The translations under genes were made by a program, and so were the position numbers. Below are positions 7,468-14,523 of a stretch of DNA of 20,249 bases, one piece after another. Below the pieces are notes generated by a model. That model searched no databases and had not been told where the DNA came from. It worked only from the letters and a program-made list of their open reading frames with translations. Numbering within the stretch: position 1 is the first letter of the stretch; every line of letters begins with the position of its first letter. Origin of the DNA: UMGS1370 sp963557065 (GTDB taxonomy: Bacteria > Bacillota > Clostridia > Lachnospirales > Lachnospiraceae); NCBI GenBank assembly GCA_963557065.1, contig CAUWCT010000027.1:1-20249 (forward strand). Reading direction: 5' to 3'.

Positions 7468-8700
7468 TTACCGTTTTAATAATTTCATGGCAAGCAGCGT
7501 CTGAAGCCGCACTCCCAGGGATAATACTCTTTCATCAATGTCAAACTGGTTATTGTGAAGAGGCGCGTCAATTCCCTTTTCTTTGTTAGCGCAGCCTAAA
7601 TGGTAAAAGACACCAGGCGCTTTATTTAAAAAGAACGAAAAGTCCTCTACTCCCAGGCTTGGAAACTGTTTAAAATGAATGTGTTCCCTTCCCAGGCTTT
7701 CTGAAATGGTCTCAATAGCCACATCTACAATCTCATTGGTATTAATCAGCGCATCATAGCCAGGAGTAAACACTGCTTCCCCCTGTCCGCCGTAGGCCCT
7801 GCAGATGTCTTCTGTTACCTGTCTGATATAGTCCTTTGCCATCTGTCTGGTCTCCGGATCGGTTGTCCTTAAAGTCCCTTCCAGTTCCACACAGTCTGCC
7901 ATTACATTAGCCGCTGTACCGCCTTTAATGGTGCCTAAAGAAAATACTGCATTTTTAAATGGGGAAATTCTCCTGCTTACCAGAGTCTGAAGGCTCTGAA
8001 TCACTGCCGCAGCTTCGGTAATGGCATCAATTCCGCCGTCCGGGTAAGCGCCATGGCAGCTTTTTCCTTTGATAATCAGATTTACTTCATCGGAAGAAGC
8101 ATTTAAATCGTCATATTTCACCTCGACTTCCCCGTATTCATAGGTCGGCATCATATGAAGCCCCAGAACATAGTCTACGTGAGGATTTTCCATGCATCCT
8201 TCTTCTACCATCCGCTCTGCGCCTCCGCAGGTTTCTTCTGCCGGCTGGAAGAAGATTTTCAGGCTGCCGCTCCACTGGTTCTCGTACTTCTTTAACAGCC
8301 ACGCCACGCCCAGGGCAATAGTCATATGAGCATCATGGCCGCAGGCATGCATCACTCCCGGATTTTTCGAGCAGTAGGGGCGGTTTTCATCTTCTGTCAT
8401 CGGGAGCGCGTCAATATCCGCCCGGATTCCTATGGTTTTTGCACCATGGTTTTTTTCTGCCCCGTCAGTCCCTTTTCCTTCTACCAGCGCAACAATTCCG
8501 GTATCCGCACAGGGATACTGATAGGAAATCCCCCACTGTTCCAGATATTCCCGGATCATTGCTCCCGTTTCGTGTTCCATGGTTCCCAGTTCCGGATGCT
8601 GGTGAAGCCGTCTGCGGATCTGGATCAGCATAGGAAGCATTTCTTCCGTTCGGTCAGCAGTCCAGGCATCCGACCAAATCTCATGTTCTGTCAGGCTCAT
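7468..8700 (-). CDS. M20 family metallo-amidohydrolase (hippurate hydrolase / N-acyl-amino-acid type)
   Basis: Hydrolyses an N-acyl or similar amide bond on an amino acid using two bound metal ions; substrate not predictable. Motifs are GIRADIDALPM (91-101), HACGHDAH (118-125; Cys120, His122 and neighbours as ligands), QPAEE (152-156, with the catalytic Glu), GLHMMP (180-185) and GVEDFSFFL near the C-terminus. A lid/dimerisation domain lies between the metal-binding halves, beginning near KGKSCHGAYPD. No signal peptide, so cytoplasmic. The length of 410 is slightly above the usual 380-400 because of a loop near residues 75-88. The ATG at 8700 follows GGAGGG at 6 bases and overlaps the alr 3' end by 20 bases, so the two genes are co-transcribed. 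Confidence 0.92.
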   Translation of the reverse strand: MSLTEHEIWSDAWTADRTEEMLPMLIQIRRRLHQHPELGTMEHETGAMIREYLEQWGISYQYPCADTGIVALVEGKGTDGAEKNHGAKTIGIRADIDALPMTEDENRPYCSKNPGVMHACGHDAHMTIALGVAWLLKKYENQWSGSLKIFFQPAEETCGGAERMVEEGCMENPHVDYVLGLHMMPTYEYGEVEVKYDDLNASSDEVNLIIKGKSCHGAYPDGGIDAITEAAAVIQSLQTLVSRRISPFKNAVFSLGTIKGGTAANVMADCVELEGTLRTTDPETRQMAKDYIRQVTEDICRAYGGQGEAVFTPGYDALINTNEIVDVAIETISESLGREHIHFKQFPSLGVEDFSFFLNKAPGVFYHLGCANKEKGIDAPLHNNQFDIDERVLSLGVRLQTLLAMKLLKR

Positions 8701-9871
8701 ATTGTTCCCTCCCCATCATGGTTTTAATCTCTGTAATTTTTCCATCTTTTTTGTAGATTCTAGCTGGTCTCTGGGTTAAGCGGGACACAATATCATTTTT
8801 ATTGGTTTCCGCCAGGACGCTGACCTCCTGAATATCCAGGGTATTGCCGGTTCCGTCTCCATAGATGATTACTTCATCGCCTATCTTTGCTTCCGGTACG
8901 TCTCCCAAATCCACCATGCACTGATCCATGCAGAGCACTCCTACCACCGGAACCTGCTTTCCATGGATCGTTACCATCCCTTTTCCTCTTAAATTCCTGG
9001 GATAACCGTCTGCATAGCCAAACGGCAGAGTTCCGATACGGGTATCCCGTTCTGCCCGCCACATAAAATCATAGCTTACCCCTTCTCCTGCCTTTACCTC
9101 TGTAATATGATTAATCCTGGTCTTAAAGGTCAGCGCCTGCTTAATATCCAGGCGCCCTTTATGGAATCCCTTTAATCCATAGATAATCGCGCCAGCGCGG
9201 ATCATATCCATCCGGTACTCCGGATAGTCCACCGATGCAATAGAGTCCGCCAGATGGCAGCATGGGATTTCCACCCCTCTGTCCTTCAGCGCCTGGATGG
9301 CGCGGCAAAAGTCTTCATACTGCTTTTTATTGGACGCATCATCTAAGAGCACCAGGTGGGAAAACATCCCCTCAATCCGGATTCCTTCCATATGGCTGAT
9401 TTCTTCAATTGCATCCAGGCTCTCCTCCGTATCTGGAAATCCCAGACGGTGAAAGCCTGTGTCATATTTAATATGTACTCCTGCAGTCTTTCCCCGCTTT
9501 TTTGCCAGTTCTGATAAAGCTTTCGCCTGCTCTAACGTGTCGATTGTCTGAAGAATGCCATAATCCAGAACATAGGGGAAATATTCCTCTGCTGTCAATC
9601 CCATAATCAGTACCGGATACTCCGGATACGCCTCTTTTAATTCCATCGCTTCTAACAGAGTTGCTACGCAAAGTAAATCGCCGCCATTGTCCATAATTGC
9701 CGGAGCAATTCCTACCGCCCCATGCCCATAGCCGTTGGCTTTTACAACCGCCGCAATTTTTACGTCCTTTCCGACCATGGCGCGAATCTGCTTTACATTT
9801 TCTGCAATTCTGTCTAAGTTTACTTCAATTACTGTTTCCCTGTAAATTGGTAATGTGTTCATGGATCCCAT
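8681..9871 (-). CDS. alr: Alanine racemase
   Basis: PLP enzyme making D-alanine for peptidoglycan. From the chosen start the protein has 396 residues, the normal length. Lys44 in AAVVKANGYGHGAVG is the cofactor lysine; RAGAIIYG, the catalytic-tyrosine region GVSYDFMW, GTLPFGYADGYPR and CMDQCMVDLGD are all present. I start it at the ATG at 9871 (MGSMNTLP), with a GAGAGAG stretch 8 bases upstream; the ATG at 9862 is an alternative. The frame is open to 10090, but that extension is translated from the antisense of the tRNA-Arg gene (EKIRTPDTTVRSRMLYPAELL pattern) and is not real protein. First gene of the minus-strand operon. Confidence 0.96.
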   Translation of the reverse strand: MGSMNTLPIYRETVIEVNLDRIAENVKQIRAMVGKDVKIAAVVKANGYGHGAVGIAPAIMDNGGDLLCVATLLEAMELKEAYPEYPVLIMGLTAEEYFPYVLDYGILQTIDTLEQAKALSELAKKRGKTAGVHIKYDTGFHRLGFPDTEESLDAIEEISHMEGIRIEGMFSHLVLLDDASNKKQYEDFCRAIQALKDRGVEIPCCHLADSIASVDYPEYRMDMIRAGAIIYGLKGFHKGRLDIKQALTFKTRINHITEVKAGEGVSYDFMWRAERDTRIGTLPFGYADGYPRNLRGKGMVTIHGKQVPVVGVLCMDQCMVDLGDVPEAKIGDEVIIYGDGTGNTLDIQEVSVLAETNKNDIVSRLTQRPARIYKKDGKITEIKTMMGREQYEPDRT

Positions 9872-9900
9872 TATATGCACTCTCTCTGTAAATTGCAATT

Positions 9901-9930
9901 TTTTTATTTTTTTCAAAAAACTATTGACAA
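9901..9930 (-). promoter_or_regulatory. Weak candidate promoter for the alr operon
   Basis: On the minus strand TTGTCA (9930-9925) is followed after 18 bases by TAAAAA (9906-9901), about 30 bases upstream of the alr ATG. The -35 hexamer overlaps the tRNA promoter's TTGACA on the other strand. The -10 match is poor, so this is tentative. Confidence 0.25.
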
Positions 9931-9952
9931 TTTTCATCCTCTCGTATATAAT
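9924..9952 (+). promoter_or_regulatory. Sigma-A promoter for tRNA-Arg
   Basis: Perfect consensus: TTGACA at 9924-9929, a 17-base spacer, and TATAAT at 9947-9952. It lies 47 bases before the tRNA gene, so transcription should start near 9959-9960 and give a short 5' leader to be trimmed. Confidence 0.92.
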
Positions 9953-9999
9953 TGTTTTTGCGCTGTTGAGAAAGCCTTTTGGCTGGGAAACAGTAGTGT

Positions 10000-10073
10000 G
10001 CGTCAGTAGCTCAGCTGGATAGAGCATACGGCTACGGACCGTAGTGTCGGGAGTTCGAATCTTCTCTGGCGCG
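10000..10073 (+). tRNA. tRNA-Arg (anticodon ACG)
   Basis: The acceptor arms GCGTCAG (10000-10006) and CTGGCGC (10066-10072) pair with one G-U; discriminator G at 10073. The D arm is followed by the anticodon stem TACGG/CCGTA (10027-10031, 10039-10043) around the loop CTACGGA, with anticodon ACG at 10034-10036. The T arm GGGAG-TTCGAAT-CTTCT spans 10049-10065. The 3' CCA is not encoded, so it is added after transcription. A34 would be edited to inosine to read CGU/CGC/CGA. A strong promoter lies upstream and a terminator directly downstream, so it is a single-gene unit. Confidence 0.97.
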
Positions 10074-10080
10074 CTGAATA

Positions 10081-10117
10081 AAAGCCTCACAATCGTAAGA
10101 TTGTGGGGCTTTTTCTT
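10081..10117 (+). terminator. Rho-independent terminator after tRNA-Arg
   Basis: AAAGCCTCACAATC (10081-10094) pairs with GATTGTGGGGCTTT (10099-10112) around a GTAA tetraloop, with a single G-T pair, followed by a T-rich tract. It begins 8 bases after the tRNA. Confidence 0.92.
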
Positions 10118-10175
10118 CTATTACCGGAACTTGTAGGTTCATCTTTGCCTGTTTTCGGGTGAAAGGAGTCCTTCT

Positions 10176-11411
10176 ATGGAGTTAATCAATCAATTTATAG
10201 AAGATTATAAAAGCAAATTCAATTACTATGATATGGCTGCGCGGCTGGGAGCAAAACTATTAGAAGAAGCTCTGCGCTCTTCTGGTATCCGCGCCATGGT
10301 CACTTCCAGGGCAAAAAATCCTTCCCGTTTAAAAGTCAAGGTGGAACAGCGCAGCCGGAAACGCGGGGTTTTCTACCAGACCTTAGCAGAAATCTATGAA
10401 GACATCGCCGACTTATCCGGCGTCCGCGTCTCCCTTTACTTCCCAGGCGACAGGGAGAAAGCCGACAAAGTCATCAATACCTTATTTGCCGTACGGGAAA
10501 TCCGCAGTTTTCCCAACGAGTCCAAACCGCCTACATACAACAAGCGTTTTTCCGGCTACTGGGCCAATCACTACCGTGTCCAGATGCGGGAAGAGCAGTT
10601 AGACGCCAGACAGAAAAAATACGCCCAGGTACGCCTGGAAATCCAGGTGGCGTCGGTCTTAATGCACGCCTGGTCGGAAGTAGAGCATGACCTCATCTAC
10701 AAGCCGTTAAAAGGCGCTCTTTCCGAAGAAGAGCTTTCCATCTTAGACGAATTAAACGGCCTTGTACTAAGCGGAGAAATTGCCTTAGAACGCCTCCAGG
10801 CCGCAGGCGATAAACGAATCCAGAGTACGACCGCTGCGTTCAGCAATCAGTACGACCTGGCCTCTTACCTTTATAATTACTTAAATAGCTCTCCGCCATC
10901 GTCTGATATTAAAGTACGCATGGGAAATGTAGAACTGCTGTTCCGTCTTTTAAACCGTCTGAAGCTGGACAGCGTCCAGGAATTGGGGCAGATTTTAAAA
11001 TCCCTTCGTCTCCAGAATGACCGGAGAACCGTATGCCAACAGCTTACAGACCGGATTCTTTCCGGAAACAGCAGACGTTACGCCCTGTATCTGGAACTGC
11101 ATCCTCTTAGTGAAAATATGCCGGAGGAGCGGAAACAGGCGTTAGAACATTTTATTGATTTATGGATTGCTTTAGAATCCTCCTTAAACCGTCTGATTCG
11201 CCGCCGTTCTCCCAAATCCAGGGGAAATGCCATGCAGGCCGCCTGTGTCAAACGGATCAAAGTATTTTCCAGTGAAGATCTGGAGATTTTTTCCAGACTT
11301 CTGGGAATCCGGAACTATCTCATACATGGGATTGAAATTCCAGGAACGGATCAGCTCAATCATATGTGCGATGAACTGGTTTACCTGATGGACCAGCTTC
11401 CTCAATTATAA
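10176..11411 (+). CDS. RelA/SpoT synthetase-domain protein with HEPN-like C-terminal domain
   Basis: Residues about 40-180 form a RelA/SpoT nucleotidyl-pyrophosphokinase domain: an SRAKNPSRLKVK basic stretch (44-55), DLSGVRV (79-85, with the Asp and Arg of the D-x-x-x-[IV]-R motif), FSGYWANHYRVQ (125-136) and EIQVASVLMHAWSEVEHDLIYK (155-176). It has no N-terminal hydrolase (HD) domain and no TGS/ACT domain, so it is synthetase-only and should make (p)ppGpp or a related nucleotide, or transfer pyrophosphate to another target such as tRNA. The C-terminal ~110 residues are helical and end with GIRNYLIHG (377-385), an R-x4-H motif typical of HEPN domains. At 411 residues it is nearly twice the size of ordinary small alarmone synthetases. 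The ATG follows AAAGGAG at 7 bases; the gene lies 59 bases after the tRNA terminator, and no separate promoter is obvious. Confidence 0.85.
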   Translation: MELINQFIEDYKSKFNYYDMAARLGAKLLEEALRSSGIRAMVTSRAKNPSRLKVKVEQRSRKRGVFYQTLAEIYEDIADLSGVRVSLYFPGDREKADKVINTLFAVREIRSFPNESKPPTYNKRFSGYWANHYRVQMREEQLDARQKKYAQVRLEIQVASVLMHAWSEVEHDLIYKPLKGALSEEELSILDELNGLVLSGEIALERLQAAGDKRIQSTTAAFSNQYDLASYLYNYLNSSPPSSDIKVRMGNVELLFRLLNRLKLDSVQELGQILKSLRLQNDRRTVCQQLTDRILSGNSRRYALYLELHPLSENMPEERKQALEHFIDLWIALESSLNRLIRRRSPKSRGNAMQAACVKRIKVFSSEDLEIFSRLLGIRNYLIHGIEIPGTDQLNHMCDELVYLMDQLPQL

Positions 11412-11439
11412 ATCACTGCAAAAGAAAAGGAGATGCATC

Positions 11440-12294
11440 ATGGATCCAAGATTTACGTTAGAAAAAAGAATTGCTGCGGAATTAAAAAGCTATGACGGCC
11501 ATATGTGCTTTTATGCGGACGATTTAAAGGGAAACGTTGTAGCAATCGGCCCAGACGAAGATTTTGAAACTGCCAGCACCATCAAAACCTATATCCTGGC
11601 CTGCTTATTTGACCAAATCAAACAAGGCAAAGCCGATCTGAACGATACTCTGATCTACAAAGAAAATCACTGCGTATCCGGAAGCGGCCTGGTTCATTCC
11701 CTGGATTTCGGAGCCTCACTGCGGGTAAAAGACGCCGCTACTTTGATGATCATTGTCAGCGACAACGCCGCTACCAACATGATAATTGAATATCTGGGAA
11801 TCGATACCATTAACGCCTGCATCCAGAAACTTGGATGTACATCCACTAAGCTTCACCGGTATCTCCATTTCGACGGAGAAAATATGGGGCGGCTCGGCAC
11901 GTCCACCCCAAGAGATTATGCCAGCATCTTTGTCCGCCTGGCAAAGCACCAGCTTATCGGACCAGAGGAAGATGCCGCTATGATTGAAATCTTTAAACAG
12001 CAGCACTACAACTCCATGATTGTCCGTGATTTTCCAGTTTACTATATGGATGGCGAAGACAACGGCGAAGAAACTTCCATTCAGGTCGCTTCCAAAAGCG
12101 GCAGTATGGACGCCTGCCGCAACGACGGCGGCATCGTCTATACCCCTTACGGCCCCTATGTCATCGTTATGATGCATAAAAATTTCAGCGATCCTATGTA
12201 TTACGCCAATCATCCTGCCACCCGCTTTGGGGCAAAGGTCAGCAGGATGATGTTAGACCAGTTTCTGGCGCTGGAAGGACGGTTTGTGCTGTAA
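11440..12294 (+). CDS. Cytosolic beta-lactamase-fold serine hydrolase (class A-like)
   Basis: The three active-site motifs of the penicillin-recognising fold are present: S-x-x-K as STIK (46-49), SDN (107-109) and KSG (219-221). I see no E-x-x-L-N motif equivalent to the Glu166 omega loop; that region reads DGENMGRLGTSTPRDY, so efficient beta-lactam hydrolysis is doubtful. It has no signal peptide or membrane anchor, unlike real beta-lactamases, so it should act in the cytoplasm as an esterase, amidase or peptidase of unknown substrate. The length of 284 is normal for the fold. The ATG follows AAGGAG and lies 28 bases after the RelA/SpoT gene, so the two are almost certainly one transcript. 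Confidence 0.85.
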   Translation: MDPRFTLEKRIAAELKSYDGHMCFYADDLKGNVVAIGPDEDFETASTIKTYILACLFDQIKQGKADLNDTLIYKENHCVSGSGLVHSLDFGASLRVKDAATLMIIVSDNAATNMIIEYLGIDTINACIQKLGCTSTKLHRYLHFDGENMGRLGTSTPRDYASIFVRLAKHQLIGPEEDAAMIEIFKQQHYNSMIVRDFPVYYMDGEDNGEETSIQVASKSGSMDACRNDGGIVYTPYGPYVIVMMHKNFSDPMYYANHPATRFGAKVSRMMLDQFLALEGRFVL

Positions 12295-12329
12295 ATCTTA
12301 CCAATAAAGTACCGTTCCTCCTGTTTTTT
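12276..12329 (+). terminator. Candidate terminator across convergent gene ends
   Basis: AGGACGGT (12276-12283) can pair with ACCGTTCCT (12311-12319), with one bulged T. Shortly after comes a run of six T (12324-12329). The stem lies inside the coding ends of both convergent genes, whose stops are only 3 bases apart. The large loop makes it a moderate candidate for plus-strand termination. Confidence 0.4.
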
Positions 12330-14322
12330 CCTGGTCCTCCTCAAATACGATTACACTTCCCAGGCCCATATAGCCGTCGGAGCCAAGCATTTCATTTGCG
12401 CCTCCGATGTCCTTATGGCCCATCAGTACCAGATAGGTTTTTCCTTTCCATGTAATCCGGAGTCCATGAGCCTCTTCTTCTGTCAGGATTCTTCCCCTGG
12501 CAGGAGAAGATACTTCTGCAAGTTCTGCCTTTGGAGTCTTATATTCTCCCTTTTTCCCTCCCGCAATAACAGTCAGAAGGCAGCCAAAGCCGTCTTTTTT
12601 GCAGGATGCCTGAATTGACATATTCTCTTCCATCTGGTTATAATTTCTGGACATTCTGGAATGGTAAACGTTTGTTTCTTCCCTGCTATTTCCAAAAAAC
12701 AAAAAATCCGATTCTACATTTCTGCCTGTGTAATGAACCCTGTTTTCTCCTTCGCAGGCAGTAAGGATTCCATCTGGGTGGAAATGATAATTCTGCTGGA
12801 AGGTATGTTCTTCTCCTGCAAAAAATTCATCCGCAACAACATACAGATCCGTTCCCAGAGCCAGAACTTTTCTCTGAATGTAAACGTTGCCTTTTCCATT
12901 GTGAAGGTAGCCGCCATGTCCTCCCTGAACCAGACGGAATCCGTTTTTCTCGCAGACAGGCATCTGGTAGGCCGGCGTCATTCCAGAAATCCCCCAGGAA
13001 TCCAGGCAGACCAGATAATCTTTGCCATCGACTGACGGCGTATTATGACTGCAGGAATTTTTCAGTTCATGACGGATTTCCCCGTCCACATAATGATAGC
13101 GGCCTGGATCAATCAGGATATCTTCCCCGTTTATTGCCAGATCGATGTGCAGTTTGTCAGAATGGCCATGCCCTCCGCCTAAACTGCCGCAGCGGAAATG
13201 GAAGAAATCGTCGTTTTCTCCCCATCCGGAACGGATATAAACATTTCCGCTGTTCTCTAATTTATAAAACAGTTTCTCTGGTTTCTGCGCCACAATCTTC
13301 TCATAGGATTCTGCTCCTTCCTGCAGGTAATCCCATGCTCCGTCAAAATCCAGCCGATCATATCCGCCATATTTCAGCTCTGGATCCTGGAATAAATACG
13401 CGCTCTGGGACAAAAGATCCCGCAGATCGGTTTCATCGCTGTCTCCCTGGGCAATCTGACAATGGTTCGGCTTTTTCCAGAGTAAGTTTGCGTATGCCAT
13501 CTTATGGATTTTTGCAAGAAATTCATCTGACATACAATAGCCATAACGTCTGGAAAGACGGATTGCTTCCAGCGCACAATGGAATACCTCATTATGATAC
13601 ATTGGAGACTGTTCCCACTGAACTCCGTCGTCTAAAATCTGAACCCGAATTCCTTCTTCCAGACGGGAAACCGCCGTTTTTTTCCACTTTTCGGCCTCTT
13701 TCTCATCCTTTAATGCCAGCGCGATTTCCAGAAGACCGCGGCTCTCAATCACGCCCCAGTTGCTTTTTACCTGGAAGATCTGATAGGAGTCCATCAGATA
13801 GCGGGCATGGGTTTTCAGACATTCACAGAATTGTTCCATCAGTTCATCTGTAATATAAGGGCTGTCTTTAAAGTAAGACATCGCCTTTACCCACGTTTCT
13901 CCACGGATTCCGGCCTCAATGCTTCTCCATACAGTCTGTCTGGTATTCTCATTGAAAGGATTTGCCTGAATCCATGCCAAAAGCTGTTCTGCAAATGCTT
14001 TGGCATAGGAGGAATCTCCTGTCAGCGCATAAGCTTGTCCCAGACAAATAAAATATTGGCAGCGGTTAAACTGGTAAATGAACTCCGGATCGTCTTTCGG
14101 CATGAAATCCCATTGGATTTCCCCATCAAAGTGAACCGGTTCGTAGGTCCTCTCCATATCCCATCTTAAATCAAATAAAAATGTATGATTTTTGGCATCT
14201 TCTGCAATCCGAAGAATGTGTGCACATTCCTCCGGCCAGAATTTTTTGCAGTAGTCCGCGCACCATGCCATCTGCTCCGGCGTAATAAAATTATTTGGAT
14301 TACTGAAGTATAATTGATGCAT
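12298..14322 (-). CDS. Heparinase II/III family polysaccharide lyase, cytoplasmic
   Basis: Cleaves uronic-acid-containing glycans or oligosaccharides by beta-elimination. The N-terminal ~340 residues are the alpha/alpha-toroid: TVWRSIEAGIRGETW (130-144), KSNWGVIES (186-194, a likely catalytic Asn) and QWEQSPMYH (235-243, a likely catalytic Tyr). The C-terminal beta-sandwich has GGGHGHSDKLHIDL (382-395, a likely catalytic or metal His), ILIDPGRYHY and SCSHNTPSVDGKDY, the heparinase II/III-like hallmarks. No signal peptide, so it would act on imported oligosaccharides. Length 674 is normal. The ATG at 14322 follows GGGAGG. It runs convergent to the serine hydrolase and lies downstream of, in the same direction as, the sugar-amine locus. 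The exact PL family (PL12, PL15 or PL21-like) is not resolvable by eye. Confidence 0.88.
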   Translation of the reverse strand: MHQLYFSNPNNFITPEQMAWCADYCKKFWPEECAHILRIAEDAKNHTFLFDLRWDMERTYEPVHFDGEIQWDFMPKDDPEFIYQFNRCQYFICLGQAYALTGDSSYAKAFAEQLLAWIQANPFNENTRQTVWRSIEAGIRGETWVKAMSYFKDSPYITDELMEQFCECLKTHARYLMDSYQIFQVKSNWGVIESRGLLEIALALKDEKEAEKWKKTAVSRLEEGIRVQILDDGVQWEQSPMYHNEVFHCALEAIRLSRRYGYCMSDEFLAKIHKMAYANLLWKKPNHCQIAQGDSDETDLRDLLSQSAYLFQDPELKYGGYDRLDFDGAWDYLQEGAESYEKIVAQKPEKLFYKLENSGNVYIRSGWGENDDFFHFRCGSLGGGHGHSDKLHIDLAINGEDILIDPGRYHYVDGEIRHELKNSCSHNTPSVDGKDYLVCLDSWGISGMTPAYQMPVCEKNGFRLVQGGHGGYLHNGKGNVYIQRKVLALGTDLYVVADEFFAGEEHTFQQNYHFHPDGILTACEGENRVHYTGRNVESDFLFFGNSREETNVYHSRMSRNYNQMEENMSIQASCKKDGFGCLLTVIAGGKKGEYKTPKAELAEVSSPARGRILTEEEAHGLRITWKGKTYLVLMGHKDIGGANEMLGSDGYMGLGSVIVFEEDQEKTGGTVLYW

Positions 14323-14441
14323 AATACTCCTCCCTTTGTAATAAAATTCTGCTTTTCAAGCCTACTACCAGTATACACACGAATGCTGCAAAAGGAAATG
14401 CACATTTTCGGATTATGATATACAATTTTTACGGAAATAAC

Positions 14442-14508
14442 AAAATAAGAATCTCCCCACGAATAACCATTACGAAATGTATGGATTTCCATAGAAGATC
14501 CTTATTTT
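14442..14508. repeat. Imperfect inverted repeat with nested palindrome
   Basis: AAAATAAGAATCT (14442-14454) and AGATCCTTATTTT (14496-14508) are inverted copies with one mismatch, enclosing about 41 bases. Inside lies the perfect palindrome TATGGA-TT-TCCATA (14480-14493). The structure sits between the epimerase stop (14524) and the heparinase start (14322). It could act as an AT-rich terminator for the upstream operon or as an operator for heparinase. The rest of this 201-base gap has no convincing promoter. Confidence 0.4.
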
Positions 14509-14523
14509 ATACTTCAACATTCT

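Noticed and set aside
9872..10090. N-terminal extension of alanine racemase
   Set aside because: It is the antisense translation of tRNA-Arg and its leader; family length and motifs fit the start at 9871.
11440..12294. Antibiotic-resistance beta-lactamase
   Set aside because: No secretion signal and no visible Glu166-type omega-loop motif; better described as a cytosolic serine hydrolase of the same fold.
14323..14441. Promoter for the heparinase gene, such as TATACT near 14370
   Set aside because: No -35 hexamer with reasonable match at proper spacing, so not listed as a feature.
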